Shown here: piece after piece, positions 26,912-36,568 of the stretch
How positions within the stretch are numbered: position 1 is the first letter of the stretch
Layout: each line of letters begins with the position of its first letter
Position numbers and translations under genes: made by a program
DNA from: K189A clade bacterium
Lineage (GTDB): Bacteria > Pseudomonadota > Gammaproteobacteria > Pseudomonadales > Azotimanducaceae
Length of the DNA: 64,000 nucleotides
Direction of reading: 5' to 3'
NCBI GenBank assembly: GCA_902613475.1
Contig: CACMHG010000002.1
Coordinates: 1-64,000, forward strand
The notes under the pieces: generated by a model
The model's database searches: none
What the model was told of the DNA's origin: nothing
The model's input: only the letters and a program-made list of their open reading frames with translations

Positions 26912-27135
26912 AGCATTTCCTCACTCGATCAGACTTTCTACGACTCATAGGATCAGATAATCACCGCCAGGGCGTTTAATTACGACAGGGATTTATCTAC
27001 GGTACGCAATGTCCATCTCGATGCAAGCCTTGGCAGGGTCAAACTCGCCTTGTCTGCTATCTAACTGCGACGTTTAGCGCCACGGGCATCCACAGACATA
27101 AAGACCCCAGCGTCTGTTCCCACCTGGGTTTTCTT

Positions 27136-28887
27136 TCAGGATTTAGATTGCGGATTTTCGTATTGCGGAAGCAATCGAAGGTTGTCTGGAAACGCAGCTT
27201 CCTGCGCCCATGCAGGGAATGGCATTTTGGGTTGTCCTTCGCCGCCATGCTCTGCTGCGGTTAGTCCTTCAGCCGATGCTAAAACACAGGCCGCGGCAAT
27301 GGCCTCATCGCTCGGCATTTCTATCGCAGTATCATCATGCCCGGACCCAATCCGGCGAGGCTCGGGCAGACCTAGCCGCTCGTACTGCTCCGGCGGGCAC
27401 TCGTTGCGAGCCATCTCCAAGAGCATAAGACGAATCATTCGTGCTTCGATCTCAGTTGAGGTGACTGGCTCGAGCTGACCAGGATCGGCTTGCACGTCGA
27501 ACAGCAGAGTCGACCTGCGACCACGTCCCATAGGAGTGTCGCCGCTCAGAAGGGCCTTGGGCGTGCGCGTAGGAATGCGCATCACTTTGCAGTCCTTGGT
27601 AAACCCAAACCCGTCCGAGCGCTGCCAGTCTTGTAGCTCCGCTGGCGCAAAGCGTGAGCGCATATGGGTAGGCATCAAGGTGTATTCGTATAGCGGTCCA
27701 TTGTCGTCGGTGGCGCTGCCGCGCATGTACACATAACGCCCGTCGGTGACGTTGACCTGACCACCCATCACGCCATAGAGGCTTGCCGAGCGTATGGCAT
27801 CGTCACCGCGCATCGCATCGAGTAGCCGCCGGCCCTGCATGTCTGGCGGCACCAGGATATCGAAGTAATCCAAAACCGTCGGGGCCAGATCAATGGTTTG
27901 CGCCAGCGCCTGGCTTTTCGTATTCACACACTCCGGCATGCGTGGGTCATAGACCCAAAAAGGTATGTGCGCGACCTCCTGAAAAAACGGCGTCACAACC
28001 TTAGCCCACCAGTCATGCTCACCCATCAAAAATCCATGGTCGGTATTCACCAACAGCAAGGTGTCCTGCCACAAGTTATGCTCATCAAAAACATCGAGTA
28101 CGCGACCCAACTGTTGATCGCAGAACGACACCAGTGATGCATACATGTAGCGAATATGCTCAACGGTCTGCTGATCTTCGCGCAGCTCACGATACGGGGG
28201 CCAGTCAAAGGGCGGTCCGCCGTATTCGTGGGGATACAGCCTCTGAAACTCTTCTTGCGAGAAAAACGGTTCGTGAGGATCAAACGTCTCAATCTGTAAG
28301 AACCATCGATCAGCGTCTTTGTTCCGCTCGATAAATTCCAGCCCCAAATCGAAGGTTATGTGCTGGGGCTGGAGTTCGGCGCAGGTCATATGCTCGCGGT
28401 TGATCATGTCTTGCTTTGGCATCGCAAGACGCTGAATTTCCGGCCAGCGGTCGGCGCCGAAGCTAGGATCTCGCAGCTTTTCGACATCGCCAACCCACTT
28501 ATCGCCTTCCTGACCGCGCACCAGATCAAACGTGGTGTAGCGCTGGTGATAGGTAGCGCCCCCATCCTCCCAGTAGTGATGATGATCCGTCACCTTATGG
28601 GAGTGAACTCCTTGTTGGTCCAGCAGTTCGGGCATGGAATCGTCAAAAGGCTCCAGCGGCCCCCAGGAACGATGCAGAAAATTGTACCGACCCGTGTGCA
28701 TTTCGCGACGCGCCGGCATGCACGGCATGGAACCGACATAAAAATTATCGAACTGCACTGTGCGCTGGGCTAGGCGCTGAAAGTTTGACGCCTTAACCCA
28801 CTCGTTACCGTAGGATGGCATGAAGTGTCGACACAAGGTGTCATACATCACCATCACGCAGCGCTTTTTTGTCGAGCCCTCAGTCAT
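27136..28887 (-). CDS. Sulfatase (S1 family)
   Basis: 583 aa from ATG 28887 (a GTG two codons upstream is possible). CMPARREMHTGR fits the sulfatase signature CxPxR-x4-TG exactly; Cys56 would become formylglycine. Metal ligands are seen in MVMYDTLCRHF, which carries one Asp rather than two, and in LLVNTDHGFLMGEHDWWAK. No signal peptide, so cytoplasmic. It starts 14 nt after the stop of the molybdopterin oxidoreductase and should be in one operon with it. It is clearly different from the arylsulfatase at 1-2256. The substrate is unknown; an unusual phosphonate or phosphate ester cannot be excluded. Confidence 0.9.
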   Translation of the reverse strand: MTEGSTKKRCVMVMYDTLCRHFMPSYGNEWVKASNFQRLAQRTVQFDNFYVGSMPCMPARREMHTGRYNFLHRSWGPLEPFDDSMPELLDQQGVHSHKVTDHHHYWEDGGATYHQRYTTFDLVRGQEGDKWVGDVEKLRDPSFGADRWPEIQRLAMPKQDMINREHMTCAELQPQHITFDLGLEFIERNKDADRWFLQIETFDPHEPFFSQEEFQRLYPHEYGGPPFDWPPYRELREDQQTVEHIRYMYASLVSFCDQQLGRVLDVFDEHNLWQDTLLLVNTDHGFLMGEHDWWAKVVTPFFQEVAHIPFWVYDPRMPECVNTKSQALAQTIDLAPTVLDYFDILVPPDMQGRRLLDAMRGDDAIRSASLYGVMGGQVNVTDGRYVYMRGSATDDNGPLYEYTLMPTHMRSRFAPAELQDWQRSDGFGFTKDCKVMRIPTRTPKALLSGDTPMGRGRRSTLLFDVQADPGQLEPVTSTEIEARMIRLMLLEMARNECPPEQYERLGLPEPRRIGSGHDDTAIEMPSDEAIAAACVLASAEGLTAAEHGGEGQPKMPFPAWAQEAAFPDNLRLLPQYENPQSKS

Positions 28888-28901
28888 TGGCACTATGCCG
28901 A

Positions 28902-31223
28902 CTAAGCAGCCGCAATTGGTTCAATGCGCGCAGGAACATGTTTATGCAGGGGTGTCCCCAAAAACTTATCGCGCAGCCCCGTCGTAGTGAGCTCGTTGGG
29001 TGCGACACCAAGAGCCGTATCCTTGCCTTGGCCGTCGGGATAAAGCAAACCCAGCCCGTTGGGCAATGACAGGGTGCCGCGCATCATGCGGTCATCGACG
29101 GTGATCAATACATTTGCGGCGCCGGCCTGTGTCACTAGCCGCACTTGCTCGCCATCGCCAACACCACACTCCGCGGCGTCCTCAGGATTCACCGCCAAAG
29201 CAGCCGAGGTCTTCTTTTTCACCCACTCAGGGTCGCGAACGATGGTATTGGCGGTATAGGCTCGACGCTCACCTGCCGCCAGCAGCATTGGAAACTCAGG
29301 GTCCTTGGGCACCAGGTCTTCGAGGTTGGTCAGATCTGCCACTTCATCCAGCATCTCGCCTACGGCAAGGCGTATTTTGTTGTCCGCAAAGCCAAGCTCT
29401 TCGAAGCTGCTAGCAATATCGCTCTTGGAGAAGATAACCCCTGAGCGGCCCTGCAAAATAGCCTCAAACAGCGCGTTGCCAAGGGCCAGACCTTGGCCAC
29501 TCAAGCCCGCCCGCAAGACGGCTTCGGTATGCTCGGTGGCAAAGCGCTGCGCCAACAGCCAGTAGGAGGCTGCTGCTGCAGCCCCTTCAGGCAATGCGGG
29601 ACCCAAGGTGCGATACAGGATATAGGGCAAATATGGCCCCCAGTGCGGGTGCTTGGTGATGGCCTCGAACATCGCAGGACTGAACGTCTCTAAGCCCTGC
29701 TGAGCAATGGCTTTCAGCGGCTCGATTTCTGCCAGTTCAAAAGGCCGCAGAGCCTCTATCATGCGGGCATGAATTTCTGGCTCTGACAAGGTGCCCGGCA
29801 TGGGCGGACATACCGGAGCGCGTAAATGATGGTGGTTTTCGGGATACTCGAAGTTAAAGAATGTGGATTCCCACTTTTCGTATTGGCTTGATGCGGGCAG
29901 CACATAGTCAGCTTCCCTAGCGGTCTCGGTCATCGACACGTCAATCACCACGGACAAATCCAGCTTGCGCATGGCCTCGCGCCAGCGCTGTGAATCCGCC
30001 AGGGAGTGACAGGGGTTACCGCTTTCGACCCAGAGTGCGCGATAACGGTTTGGATGCTCTGTCAAAATCTCTTCCGGAATCACGTTACAGGGCACCAGTC
30101 CGCCCACGATCCGCGCACCCACCACAGGAGAAAGACGGCCCTGAGGCTCATAACCCGCATCATCGGCCTCGGCCACATCATGCAGGGCAAAAAACTGGCC
30201 TATGAGAGATTTCAACGGCGCTAACGTATCCGGCCGCCCGAAGTGTCCGGTGATCGTCATCATCAGCAAGTTGAGATAACTCAACAGCGTGGAGTGAGGC
30301 GCCATCTGCACACCCAAATCTTCGTAATAGGCGCTGGTTCTCGACTTCGCGATGGCCTCGGCAGCAGCGCGCACATCTGCCGGGTTCAGCCCAGCAAACG
30401 CTGCGTAGCCATCCACATCGATATCCGAAAACCTCTCAAGCACGCGTTCAAGACCAAGGACGTTATCGTTTAGCCAGTCCATGGGTATCAGGCTCTGCTG
30501 TATCACATGGGCGATCATGGCGCTCAGCGCCCAGGCATCCCGACCAGGTTTCACGGCCAGGTGAATGTCCGCCAGTTCGGCACTCTCGGTGCGTCGGGGA
30601 TCGACCACGATCAGCGTTCTATCGGGGTCCTGGGACACTTCTTTCAAAAGCACCCGGGCGCGCTGAATACTATTGGACTGCCAAGGGTTTTTACCAACAA
30701 TGAAAAGACACTGGGTGTGCTCCATTTCGCCGTGCACATTGGTGCCGAACATGCGACCCATCATCCAGGCGTAGCCAGTCTTCTCTTGAGCGAGTGCGTT
30801 GCTCTGAAAGCGCATGTCTAGGGCTTTAGACACTGAGCTAAAATAACTGCCGCCCAAATGATTGCCCTGCCCACCTCCGCCGTAGCGGAAAATCTTGTCG
30901 CCACCGTAGGTTGCCTTGATAGCCGACATTTTTTCCGCGATCTCTTGAATCGCCACTTCCCACGAGATGGCGTCGTAACCGCCATCAGCCCGGCGACGCT
31001 GAGGCTGAGAGATGCGGTCTTTGCCACTTTGATAGAAGTTGATTTGGGCAGCCTTGTTGCAGATGTAGCCCCGAGACGCAGGATGGTCGCGATCACCCTT
31101 AACTTTGATGATCGAGCGGCCATCTTCGCCGCCAGTTTTCACCAAGATGCCGCAGTTGGCGTAACACAGGTTACAGGCCGTTGGCTGCCAATCGCTATTT
31201 TGTTCTGTTACGCCTTCGCTCAT
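28902..31223 (-). CDS. Molybdopterin oxidoreductase (DMSO reductase superfamily)
   Basis: 773 aa. The N-terminal CNLCYANC plus the Cys of GYICNKAA give a C-x2-C-x3-C...C site for one [4Fe-4S] cluster. RYGGGGQGNHLGG, LFIVGKNPWQSN, IVVDPRRTESAELADIHLAVKPGRD and VLPASSQYEKWE are cofactor-binding blocks, and the C-terminal barrel contains GDGEQVRLVTQAG. No twin-arginine signal is seen, so it is cytoplasmic. At the place of the Mo ligand the sequence reads NALAQEKTGYAW, without Cys, Sec or Ser. GGAGG five bases before ATG is a strong start. No partner electron-transfer subunit is adjacent; the sulfatase follows. Reaction unknown. Confidence 0.85.
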   Translation of the reverse strand: MSEGVTEQNSDWQPTACNLCYANCGILVKTGGEDGRSIIKVKGDRDHPASRGYICNKAAQINFYQSGKDRISQPQRRRADGGYDAISWEVAIQEIAEKMSAIKATYGGDKIFRYGGGGQGNHLGGSYFSSVSKALDMRFQSNALAQEKTGYAWMMGRMFGTNVHGEMEHTQCLFIVGKNPWQSNSIQRARVLLKEVSQDPDRTLIVVDPRRTESAELADIHLAVKPGRDAWALSAMIAHVIQQSLIPMDWLNDNVLGLERVLERFSDIDVDGYAAFAGLNPADVRAAAEAIAKSRTSAYYEDLGVQMAPHSTLLSYLNLLMMTITGHFGRPDTLAPLKSLIGQFFALHDVAEADDAGYEPQGRLSPVVGARIVGGLVPCNVIPEEILTEHPNRYRALWVESGNPCHSLADSQRWREAMRKLDLSVVIDVSMTETAREADYVLPASSQYEKWESTFFNFEYPENHHHLRAPVCPPMPGTLSEPEIHARMIEALRPFELAEIEPLKAIAQQGLETFSPAMFEAITKHPHWGPYLPYILYRTLGPALPEGAAAAASYWLLAQRFATEHTEAVLRAGLSGQGLALGNALFEAILQGRSGVIFSKSDIASSFEELGFADNKIRLAVGEMLDEVADLTNLEDLVPKDPEFPMLLAAGERRAYTANTIVRDPEWVKKKTSAALAVNPEDAAECGVGDGEQVRLVTQAGAANVLITVDDRMMRGTLSLPNGLGLLYPDGQGKDTALGVAPNELTTTGLRDKFLGTPLHKHVPARIEPIAAA

Positions 31224-31237
31224 GTTGTCCTCCGCGT

Positions 31238-31309
31238 TTAACGCTTACCTTTCTTCTTCTTCTTTGCGCCGCCAGCGGCATCCCTTGGTTCAAGTTGCGA
31301 GATACCCAT
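31238..31309 (-). CDS. Possible 23-residue lysine-rich peptide upstream of the molybdoenzyme
   Basis: ATG 31309 to TAA 31238 encodes a peptide that starts MGISQLEPRD and ends in AKKKKKGKR. It overlaps the SDR remnant in another frame and stops 14 nt before the molybdoenzyme ATG. No clear ribosome site precedes it. It may be a leader peptide, the extension of a decayed protein, or chance. Confidence 0.25.
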   Translation of the reverse strand: MGISQLEPRDAAGGAKKKKKGKR

Positions 31310-31379
31310 CGACGACAGAACTGCTGGTACCCGTAATGTAGCTCGCATCACTCGATAAGAGAAAGGCCGCTGTTGCTTC
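31290..31379 (-). pseudogene. C-terminal remnant of a short-chain dehydrogenase/reductase
   Basis: Twenty-nine codons ending in TGA at 31290 read AAFLLSSDASYITGT and then VVDGYLAT, the classic end of an SDR enzyme. Upstream the frame meets an eight-A run at 31381-31388 and then a stop, and no Rossmann motif or YxxxK active site is seen before the divergent VOC gene. The gene has therefore been truncated, perhaps with a frameshift at the A run. It probably was the first gene of the molybdoenzyme-sulfatase operon. Confidence 0.65.
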
Positions 31380-31622
31380 GTTTTTTTTCGGTCACCGAGT
31401 GCACCCCAGACCAGTTCTCCAATTGGGACATGATCTGTGCCAAGAACGATGTGGACCTATTCATGTGGGCCTGTTCATGTGAATCTATTCAAAGGAACGA
31501 TGTCCTTTACCGCCTACCCCATTCAGTAGTCTCTCGCCGCGAGCAACCGCAGGGTCTGCTGCCCGTATCGCCAGCCTCTCCTGCATTGGCTAGACTGATC
31601 GCATCAAATTCGGGAGAGAGCT

Positions 31623-32330
31623 ATGTTGCGACTACGCCAAATTGCCTTGGTGGCCTCAGAGCTGCGCAGTGTGGAGCAAGATATTTGTGAACAGCTGGGT
31701 TTAGAGGTGTGCTACCGCGACCCTGGGCTATCGCAATTCGGATTACGGCATGGACTTTATGCCATTGGCGACCAATTACTCGAAGTGGTGGCACCCAAAC
31801 AACCCGGCACGACGGCTGGACGCTTTATTGAGCGCCGCGGCGACGGCGGCTACATGGTGCTACTGCAGACCGATGACCTCATGCGGCAAAAAGCCAGGGT
31901 AGTCGGTGCTGGGCTTCGCATCGTGCATGACGGTCGAGAGGATCAGCACGGCGCTTCGATTCATGGCATTCATCTGCACCCCAAGGATGTCGGCGGCGCG
32001 ATCTTGTCGCTCGATCAAGCTGAACCACCTGAAAGCTGGTTGTGGGCTGGTCACGACTGGGCCTATCACTCGCTCAGCAACGTAGTAACTCGCATCGTCG
32101 CCATTGATATCCAGGCCGATGATCCGCACGCCATGGCAGCCCGATGGGCACAGGCTACGGGCAATCCTGTACGGGAAGGGGTGATTCAACTCGATGACGC
32201 GCAGATACGTTTTATTGAAGCCAAGGATGGTCGCGGCGACGGGCTGTCCGCAGCAGACCTATACGCCACGGACAGAAGTCGAGCAGGCGAAGCCTTTACG
32301 TTAGGCGGTTTTGAGTTTCGGTTGGTGTAA
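31623..32330 (+). CDS. VOC-family (glyoxalase-like) protein
   Basis: 235 aa of the PF13468-like glyoxalase type. The first unit starts LRLRQIALVASELRSVEQDI and contains LYAIGDQLLEVVAP; the second starts VTRIVAIDIQADDPHAMAARW and ends IRFIEA. His residues near the domain starts are partly missing, so metal binding is uncertain. GGGAG precedes the ATG. It is divergent from the molybdoenzyme operon over the SDR remnant. VOC proteins of this kind include isomerases, dioxygenases and fosfomycin-resistance-like enzymes; the function here is open. Confidence 0.8.
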   Translation: MLRLRQIALVASELRSVEQDICEQLGLEVCYRDPGLSQFGLRHGLYAIGDQLLEVVAPKQPGTTAGRFIERRGDGGYMVLLQTDDLMRQKARVVGAGLRIVHDGREDQHGASIHGIHLHPKDVGGAILSLDQAEPPESWLWAGHDWAYHSLSNVVTRIVAIDIQADDPHAMAARWAQATGNPVREGVIQLDDAQIRFIEAKDGRGDGLSAADLYATDRSRAGEAFTLGGFEFRLV

Positions 32331-32579
32331 CGGCTGCTGCCTCGATCGGCCTTTGACAGATCGACAGACTCAGGTGACTCATAACCGCAGATGGTTGCGC
32401 GGCTCTAGCCATGTAGATACAAATCCGTCGTCGCCTTTGTCGATGTAATGTCGAATCAAATTGCAGCCCCCAAACTAGACAAAATATCGAATCCACAGAA
32501 ATTCGACGCGTCGCCCCATGTACGCACACGACCTTTTCCGCATGTTAATTTTTCTTAATCAACAAGAAAAGGTTCGTCC

Positions 32580-33434
32580 ATGCGCAGTTCACTTATCCCT
32601 ATTATTCTCGGAACCGTCACTGTCACGCTTACCGCTTGCGGTGGTGGCGGTGGTGGTGGTGGTGGTTCAGACAGCTCATACGGCAGTGCTTCAACAGGCA
32701 GTGCGGGCACCAGCGGTTCGAGCACCACCACAACCAGCAGCAATGCTGCGCCGGTGTTTGCTGATCTTGCATCGACTATCTCGGTGAATGAGAACCAAAC
32801 GAGTATTACGACCATAGAGGCGACTGACGCCGACTCGGATACGCTGTCGTTCTCCCTCGATGGCGGCGATGCGCAGGAGTTGTCAATCGACAGCCAAACC
32901 GGTGTGCTGGTTTTTCTGAGCGCGCCAGATTACGAGACCAAGACCACCTACCAAACTGACGTCGTGGTGAGCGATGGCACCACGTCGACGACCCAAGCGA
33001 TCACTATCGAGATCGTCGACATTGCCGAAACATCGGGCGAGGCGCCGCTGGAGATCAATGTCATCGTCAGCAGTGGTTCAAATGGCTACGGCGGCGGCAA
33101 TAAGTACTACATCAATGGCAGCGCAAGCCCGGACATTACGCTGGAAGCGGGCAAGACCTATCGTTTTCTGCAGAACGATTCGTCCAATACAACTCACCCC
33201 ATGCGACTTTCGCTGCAGGCCAACGGTACCCACGATGGCGGCTCTGAGTACACGAGCAATATTGACTATGTTGGCAGCACAGGTAGCAGCGGCGCCTATC
33301 TGCAATTCACGGTGCCAGCCGATATCGACACCGAAACCCTGTACTACTACTGCCAAACCCATTCCGGCATGGGCGGACGCATTTTCATCACTGCCGCAAC
33401 CGGTACCGGGTATGAGATCGTGGGTATGAATTGA
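32580..33434 (+). CDS. Lipoprotein with cadherin-like and blue-copper (cupredoxin) domains
   Basis: 284 aa. The signal ends in a lipobox with Cys20 (TLTACGG), followed by a poly-Gly and Ser/Thr-rich tether to about residue 55. A cadherin-like beta-sandwich (FADLASTISVNENQT to TTTQAITIEIVDI) follows. The C-terminal domain, about 155-284, is a cupredoxin: His in NTTHPMRL and the Cys-His-Met set in YYYCQTHSGMGG are the four type 1 copper ligands. It should be an electron carrier or copper-binding protein anchored to the membrane and reaching outward. AAAAGG lies before the ATG. It is convergent with a prolyl oligopeptidase gene. Confidence 0.87.
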   Translation: MRSSLIPIILGTVTVTLTACGGGGGGGGGSDSSYGSASTGSAGTSGSSTTTTSSNAAPVFADLASTISVNENQTSITTIEATDADSDTLSFSLDGGDAQELSIDSQTGVLVFLSAPDYETKTTYQTDVVVSDGTTSTTQAITIEIVDIAETSGEAPLEINVIVSSGSNGYGGGNKYYINGSASPDITLEAGKTYRFLQNDSSNTTHPMRLSLQANGTHDGGSEYTSNIDYVGSTGSSGAYLQFTVPADIDTETLYYYCQTHSGMGGRIFITAATGTGYEIVGMN

Positions 33435-33441
33435 GCGGTTT

Positions 33442-35586
33442 CTAGATTTCGTCTTTCGCCCCGTTAGGCGCCTCTGCGGGATCCGCCATATGGGCAAAGG
33501 TGAACGCCAGCACGTCAGCATATAGATCAATGATCTTGCTCGTTGGCGTGCCGGCGCCGTGACCAGCATCTTTCTCCACCCGAATCAGAACCGGCGCATC
33601 CCCGGCGTGCTTTGCCTGCAGCTCAGCGGCGAATTTGAAGGAATGGGCAGGCACGACGCGATCGTCGTGATCGCCGGTGGTCACCAAGGTTGCCGGATAG
33701 GCGGTTCCAGCTCGAACATTGTGCACTGGCGAATAGCTAAGCAAATATTCGAACATCTCCTTGGATTGTTCCGCAGTACCGTAGTCGTATGACCAGCCAG
33801 CACCCGCCGTAAATGTGTGATAACGCAGCATGTCGAGGACACCGACAGCAGGCAGCGCAACGGCTGCAAGATCAGGTCGCTGGGTCATAACCGCGCCGAC
33901 GAGCAAACCGCCATTGCTTCCCCCACGAATGGCCAGCTTGGTCGATTCGGTTATGCCGCTATTGATGAGGTACTCGGCGGCGGCGATAAAGTCGTCAAAC
34001 ACATTCTGTTTTTGCATTTGAGTGCCGGCATCGTGCCAAGCCTTGCCGTATTCACCACCGCCGCGCAAATTGGGTACCGCATAAACACCGCCAGCCTCAA
34101 GCCAGGCCGCCATCGTGCTAGAGAACCGTGGCGTCAGGCTGATATCAAAACCACCATAGCCGTACAGCATGGTGGGATGGGTTTGGTTTTGATCTAAATC
34201 GGCTCGGTGAGTAATGATCATGGGCACACGAGTGCCATCCTTAGAACTGTAGAGCACCTGTTTTGAGACATAGCCAGCGCTATCAAAATCTGCCTTCGAG
34301 GCGCGAAACACTGAACTGTCACCGCTGGCCAGCTCGAGTCGGAACAACGTGCTGGGGGTTTTGTAATTCTGAAAGCTGTAATAGGCCACCGTGTCCTTGG
34401 CCTTGCCACGAAAACCTGAAGCGTCACCAGGCCCTGGCAGCACGATCTCGCGCAGTCTTTGCCCGTCGAGAGAGTACTGCTCTACCCGCGCGATGGCATC
34501 CACCATGTATTGTGCGAAGAAGTACCCTCCTACAGCCGAGGCATCCAGCACGTGCTCAGACTCTGGAATAACATCCTGCCACGCAGTGGGCGCTTGCAGA
34601 TTGAATTTGACCAGGCGGCTGTTTGGCGCAGCGCGATTGGTCTGGGCATACAACATACCGTCCTGACTGAAAATCACGCTGATATCTGAGGTCTCGTCGT
34701 CAACGACGTTAACCAGCTGGCCCCGTGGATCGTTGAGGTCCATAACGAATAAACGATTCCCAGCTGTCGTGTTGCTGGCGTAGACCACAAGAAACCGTTG
34801 ATCTTCGGTCACGTACCCCGACACGTAGCGGAACGTTTCGCCGTCGCCGAAAACCACGTCATCTGCAGCCTGAGGCTGACCTACTTTGTGAAAATAGAGC
34901 CGATGTTGATCGGTTTTGGCAGTAAGTTCCTCACCGTCTTGAACGTCATAGCGCGAGTAGTAAAACCCCGCCTCACCCCGCCAAGCGATGCCGCTGAATT
35001 TCACGTCATCAATGCGGTCGATGACCGACAACGTTTCGGCGTTGAGCACCTCTACGCTGCGCCAGTCTGCACCACCCTCGCTCTTTTGATACGCCGCTAA
35101 CTTGCCCGACGGTGAGAATGACAGAGAAGAAACAGACGTAGTGCCGTCCGGCGACAATGTGTTTGGATCCAGGAACACTCGTTCTACTCCGGACTTATCA
35201 GTCCGGTAAATCACGGACTGATTTTGCAAACCGGCATTGCGGTAAAAATAGGTGTAGCCACCCTCCTCAAACGGGGCGCTCTCGCGTTCGTAGTCAAGTA
35301 GCCGCCCGAGACGATCACGCAACTCTTGCCTGCGCGGCAGTTCCTTCAAATAGCCGAAGGTGACGGCGTTTTGCGCATCCACCCATGCCTTGGTCGCGTC
35401 ACTGTGATCGTCTTCTAACCACCGATAAGGGTCTGTAATCGATGTGTCGAAGTACGCATCAACCACAGGGATTTGCTGAGTTTCAGGGTAGCCGACCATC
35501 GGCTTGGTGCCAGGCTCAACTTCGTTAGCAGCGTCGCAGCCCGCGGCAAGCGCGGCAGTGGTAAGTACAATGAGGGGTATGCGCAT
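33442..35586 (-). CDS. Prolyl oligopeptidase (S9A), lipoprotein
   Basis: 714 aa. The start at ATG 35586 gives a lipoprotein signal, MRIPLIVLTTAALAAGC; upstream in-frame starts (ATG 35601, GTG 35622) lack ribosome sites. The beta-propeller region begins DPYRWLEDDHSDATKAWV, a family hallmark. The C-terminal alpha/beta-hydrolase has Ser in RGGSNGGLLVGAV, Asp in GDHDDRVVPAHS and His in DAGHGAGTP. It cleaves proline-containing peptides up to about 30 residues in the periplasm. MLYGYGGFDISLTP and LRGGGEYGKAWHDAG are further family blocks. Confidence 0.93.
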   Translation of the reverse strand: MRIPLIVLTTAALAAGCDAANEVEPGTKPMVGYPETQQIPVVDAYFDTSITDPYRWLEDDHSDATKAWVDAQNAVTFGYLKELPRRQELRDRLGRLLDYERESAPFEEGGYTYFYRNAGLQNQSVIYRTDKSGVERVFLDPNTLSPDGTTSVSSLSFSPSGKLAAYQKSEGGADWRSVEVLNAETLSVIDRIDDVKFSGIAWRGEAGFYYSRYDVQDGEELTAKTDQHRLYFHKVGQPQAADDVVFGDGETFRYVSGYVTEDQRFLVVYASNTTAGNRLFVMDLNDPRGQLVNVVDDETSDISVIFSQDGMLYAQTNRAAPNSRLVKFNLQAPTAWQDVIPESEHVLDASAVGGYFFAQYMVDAIARVEQYSLDGQRLREIVLPGPGDASGFRGKAKDTVAYYSFQNYKTPSTLFRLELASGDSSVFRASKADFDSAGYVSKQVLYSSKDGTRVPMIITHRADLDQNQTHPTMLYGYGGFDISLTPRFSSTMAAWLEAGGVYAVPNLRGGGEYGKAWHDAGTQMQKQNVFDDFIAAAEYLINSGITESTKLAIRGGSNGGLLVGAVMTQRPDLAAVALPAVGVLDMLRYHTFTAGAGWSYDYGTAEQSKEMFEYLLSYSPVHNVRAGTAYPATLVTTGDHDDRVVPAHSFKFAAELQAKHAGDAPVLIRVEKDAGHGAGTPTSKIIDLYADVLAFTFAHMADPAEAPNGAKDEI

Positions 35587-35728
35587 GGTGGCTTCGTCCA
35601 TCGAAATAGGGTCAGTAAACACCCTGTACCAAACGAAGCCAAGATGCGCGTAACCTAACCCGCTAAAGAGTCGTCAATTCCTCAACGAGAAATCTAGCTA
35701 GTAGACGTCTAGCCAAGGGAACGGCGCT

Positions 35729-36568
35729 TTAGTAAGGCGCGCTTCCCGCAACCGTTAACCGGTGCAGTACGCGCCGATGTCCGGCATAGCCGCCCTGGGC
35801 ACTGTGCATCACGCAGCGGTTATCCCACATACCGAGCATGTTCTCCCGCCAGCGATGACGGTAGATAAACTCCGGGGCTTTCATATGCTCGAAAAGCTCG
35901 CCGAGCAATGCTTCGCCCTCCTTCTCGGACAGGCCGTCAACCCCAATGGTGTAGAGCGGATTCACCCACAGCACCTTTTCACCGGTTTCAGGGTGAGTTC
36001 TAACCATGGGGTGGCGTTGGATACTAAGCGCTTTATCGCTAGGCAGGAGAGTCATACTGCGCCTATCGCCGCCTCCGGCTTTGACACCCTCGTGACTGTA
36101 GGGTTTTCGGGCGCTGTGCAACGCGTGGAGACCCTCCAGGCGGGCTTGCATCGCGGAATCGAGAGCGGAGAACGCCCTCACCCCATCACAGTAGTGGGTA
36201 TCACCGCCAACCGGGGGAATGATCTTAGCGTGCAGTATGGTCGCATTCGGCGGTGTTTTCTGAAACGACCAGTCCGAGTGCCAGGTTCCACCAAACAGCG
36301 GTACATCCTCTTCGGGTTCACGCCTCACCTCGACAATATGCGGGTGACCGTCAATGGCCCGCACATAGGGATCATCACCAAAAGACCCGATGGCTAGGCT
36401 GAACTTCTCCAGCTGCTCATGGGTCATTGGCTGATCAGGAAAATACACCATCCGATATCGCAACCATGCGCGACGAATCTGCGAGACTTCTTCAGCGCTT
36501 AGCGCCTTGGACAAATCGACGCCCTCAATGGCAGCACCAAAATCGTTCTCATGGGGGCTAATGTTCAT
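35729..36568 (-). CDS. TauD/TfdA-family 2-oxoglutarate dioxygenase
   Basis: 279 aa. Iron ligands are His and Asp in GTWHSDWSF and the distal His in NRCVMHSAQG; HRRVLHRLTV holds the Arg that binds 2-oxoglutarate. The family includes taurine, alkylsulfate, 2,4-D and other dioxygenases. The sequence has IGSFGDDPYVRAIDGHPHIVEVRREPEE near the substrate loop, which does not by itself identify the substrate. It overlaps the MFS transporter by ATGA, so uptake and oxidation of one compound are coupled. Given the sulfatases nearby, a sulfonate or sulfate ester is attractive but unproven. Confidence 0.9.
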   Translation of the reverse strand: MNISPHENDFGAAIEGVDLSKALSAEEVSQIRRAWLRYRMVYFPDQPMTHEQLEKFSLAIGSFGDDPYVRAIDGHPHIVEVRREPEEDVPLFGGTWHSDWSFQKTPPNATILHAKIIPPVGGDTHYCDGVRAFSALDSAMQARLEGLHALHSARKPYSHEGVKAGGGDRRSMTLLPSDKALSIQRHPMVRTHPETGEKVLWVNPLYTIGVDGLSEKEGEALLGELFEHMKAPEFIYRHRWRENMLGMWDNRCVMHSAQGGYAGHRRVLHRLTVAGSAPY

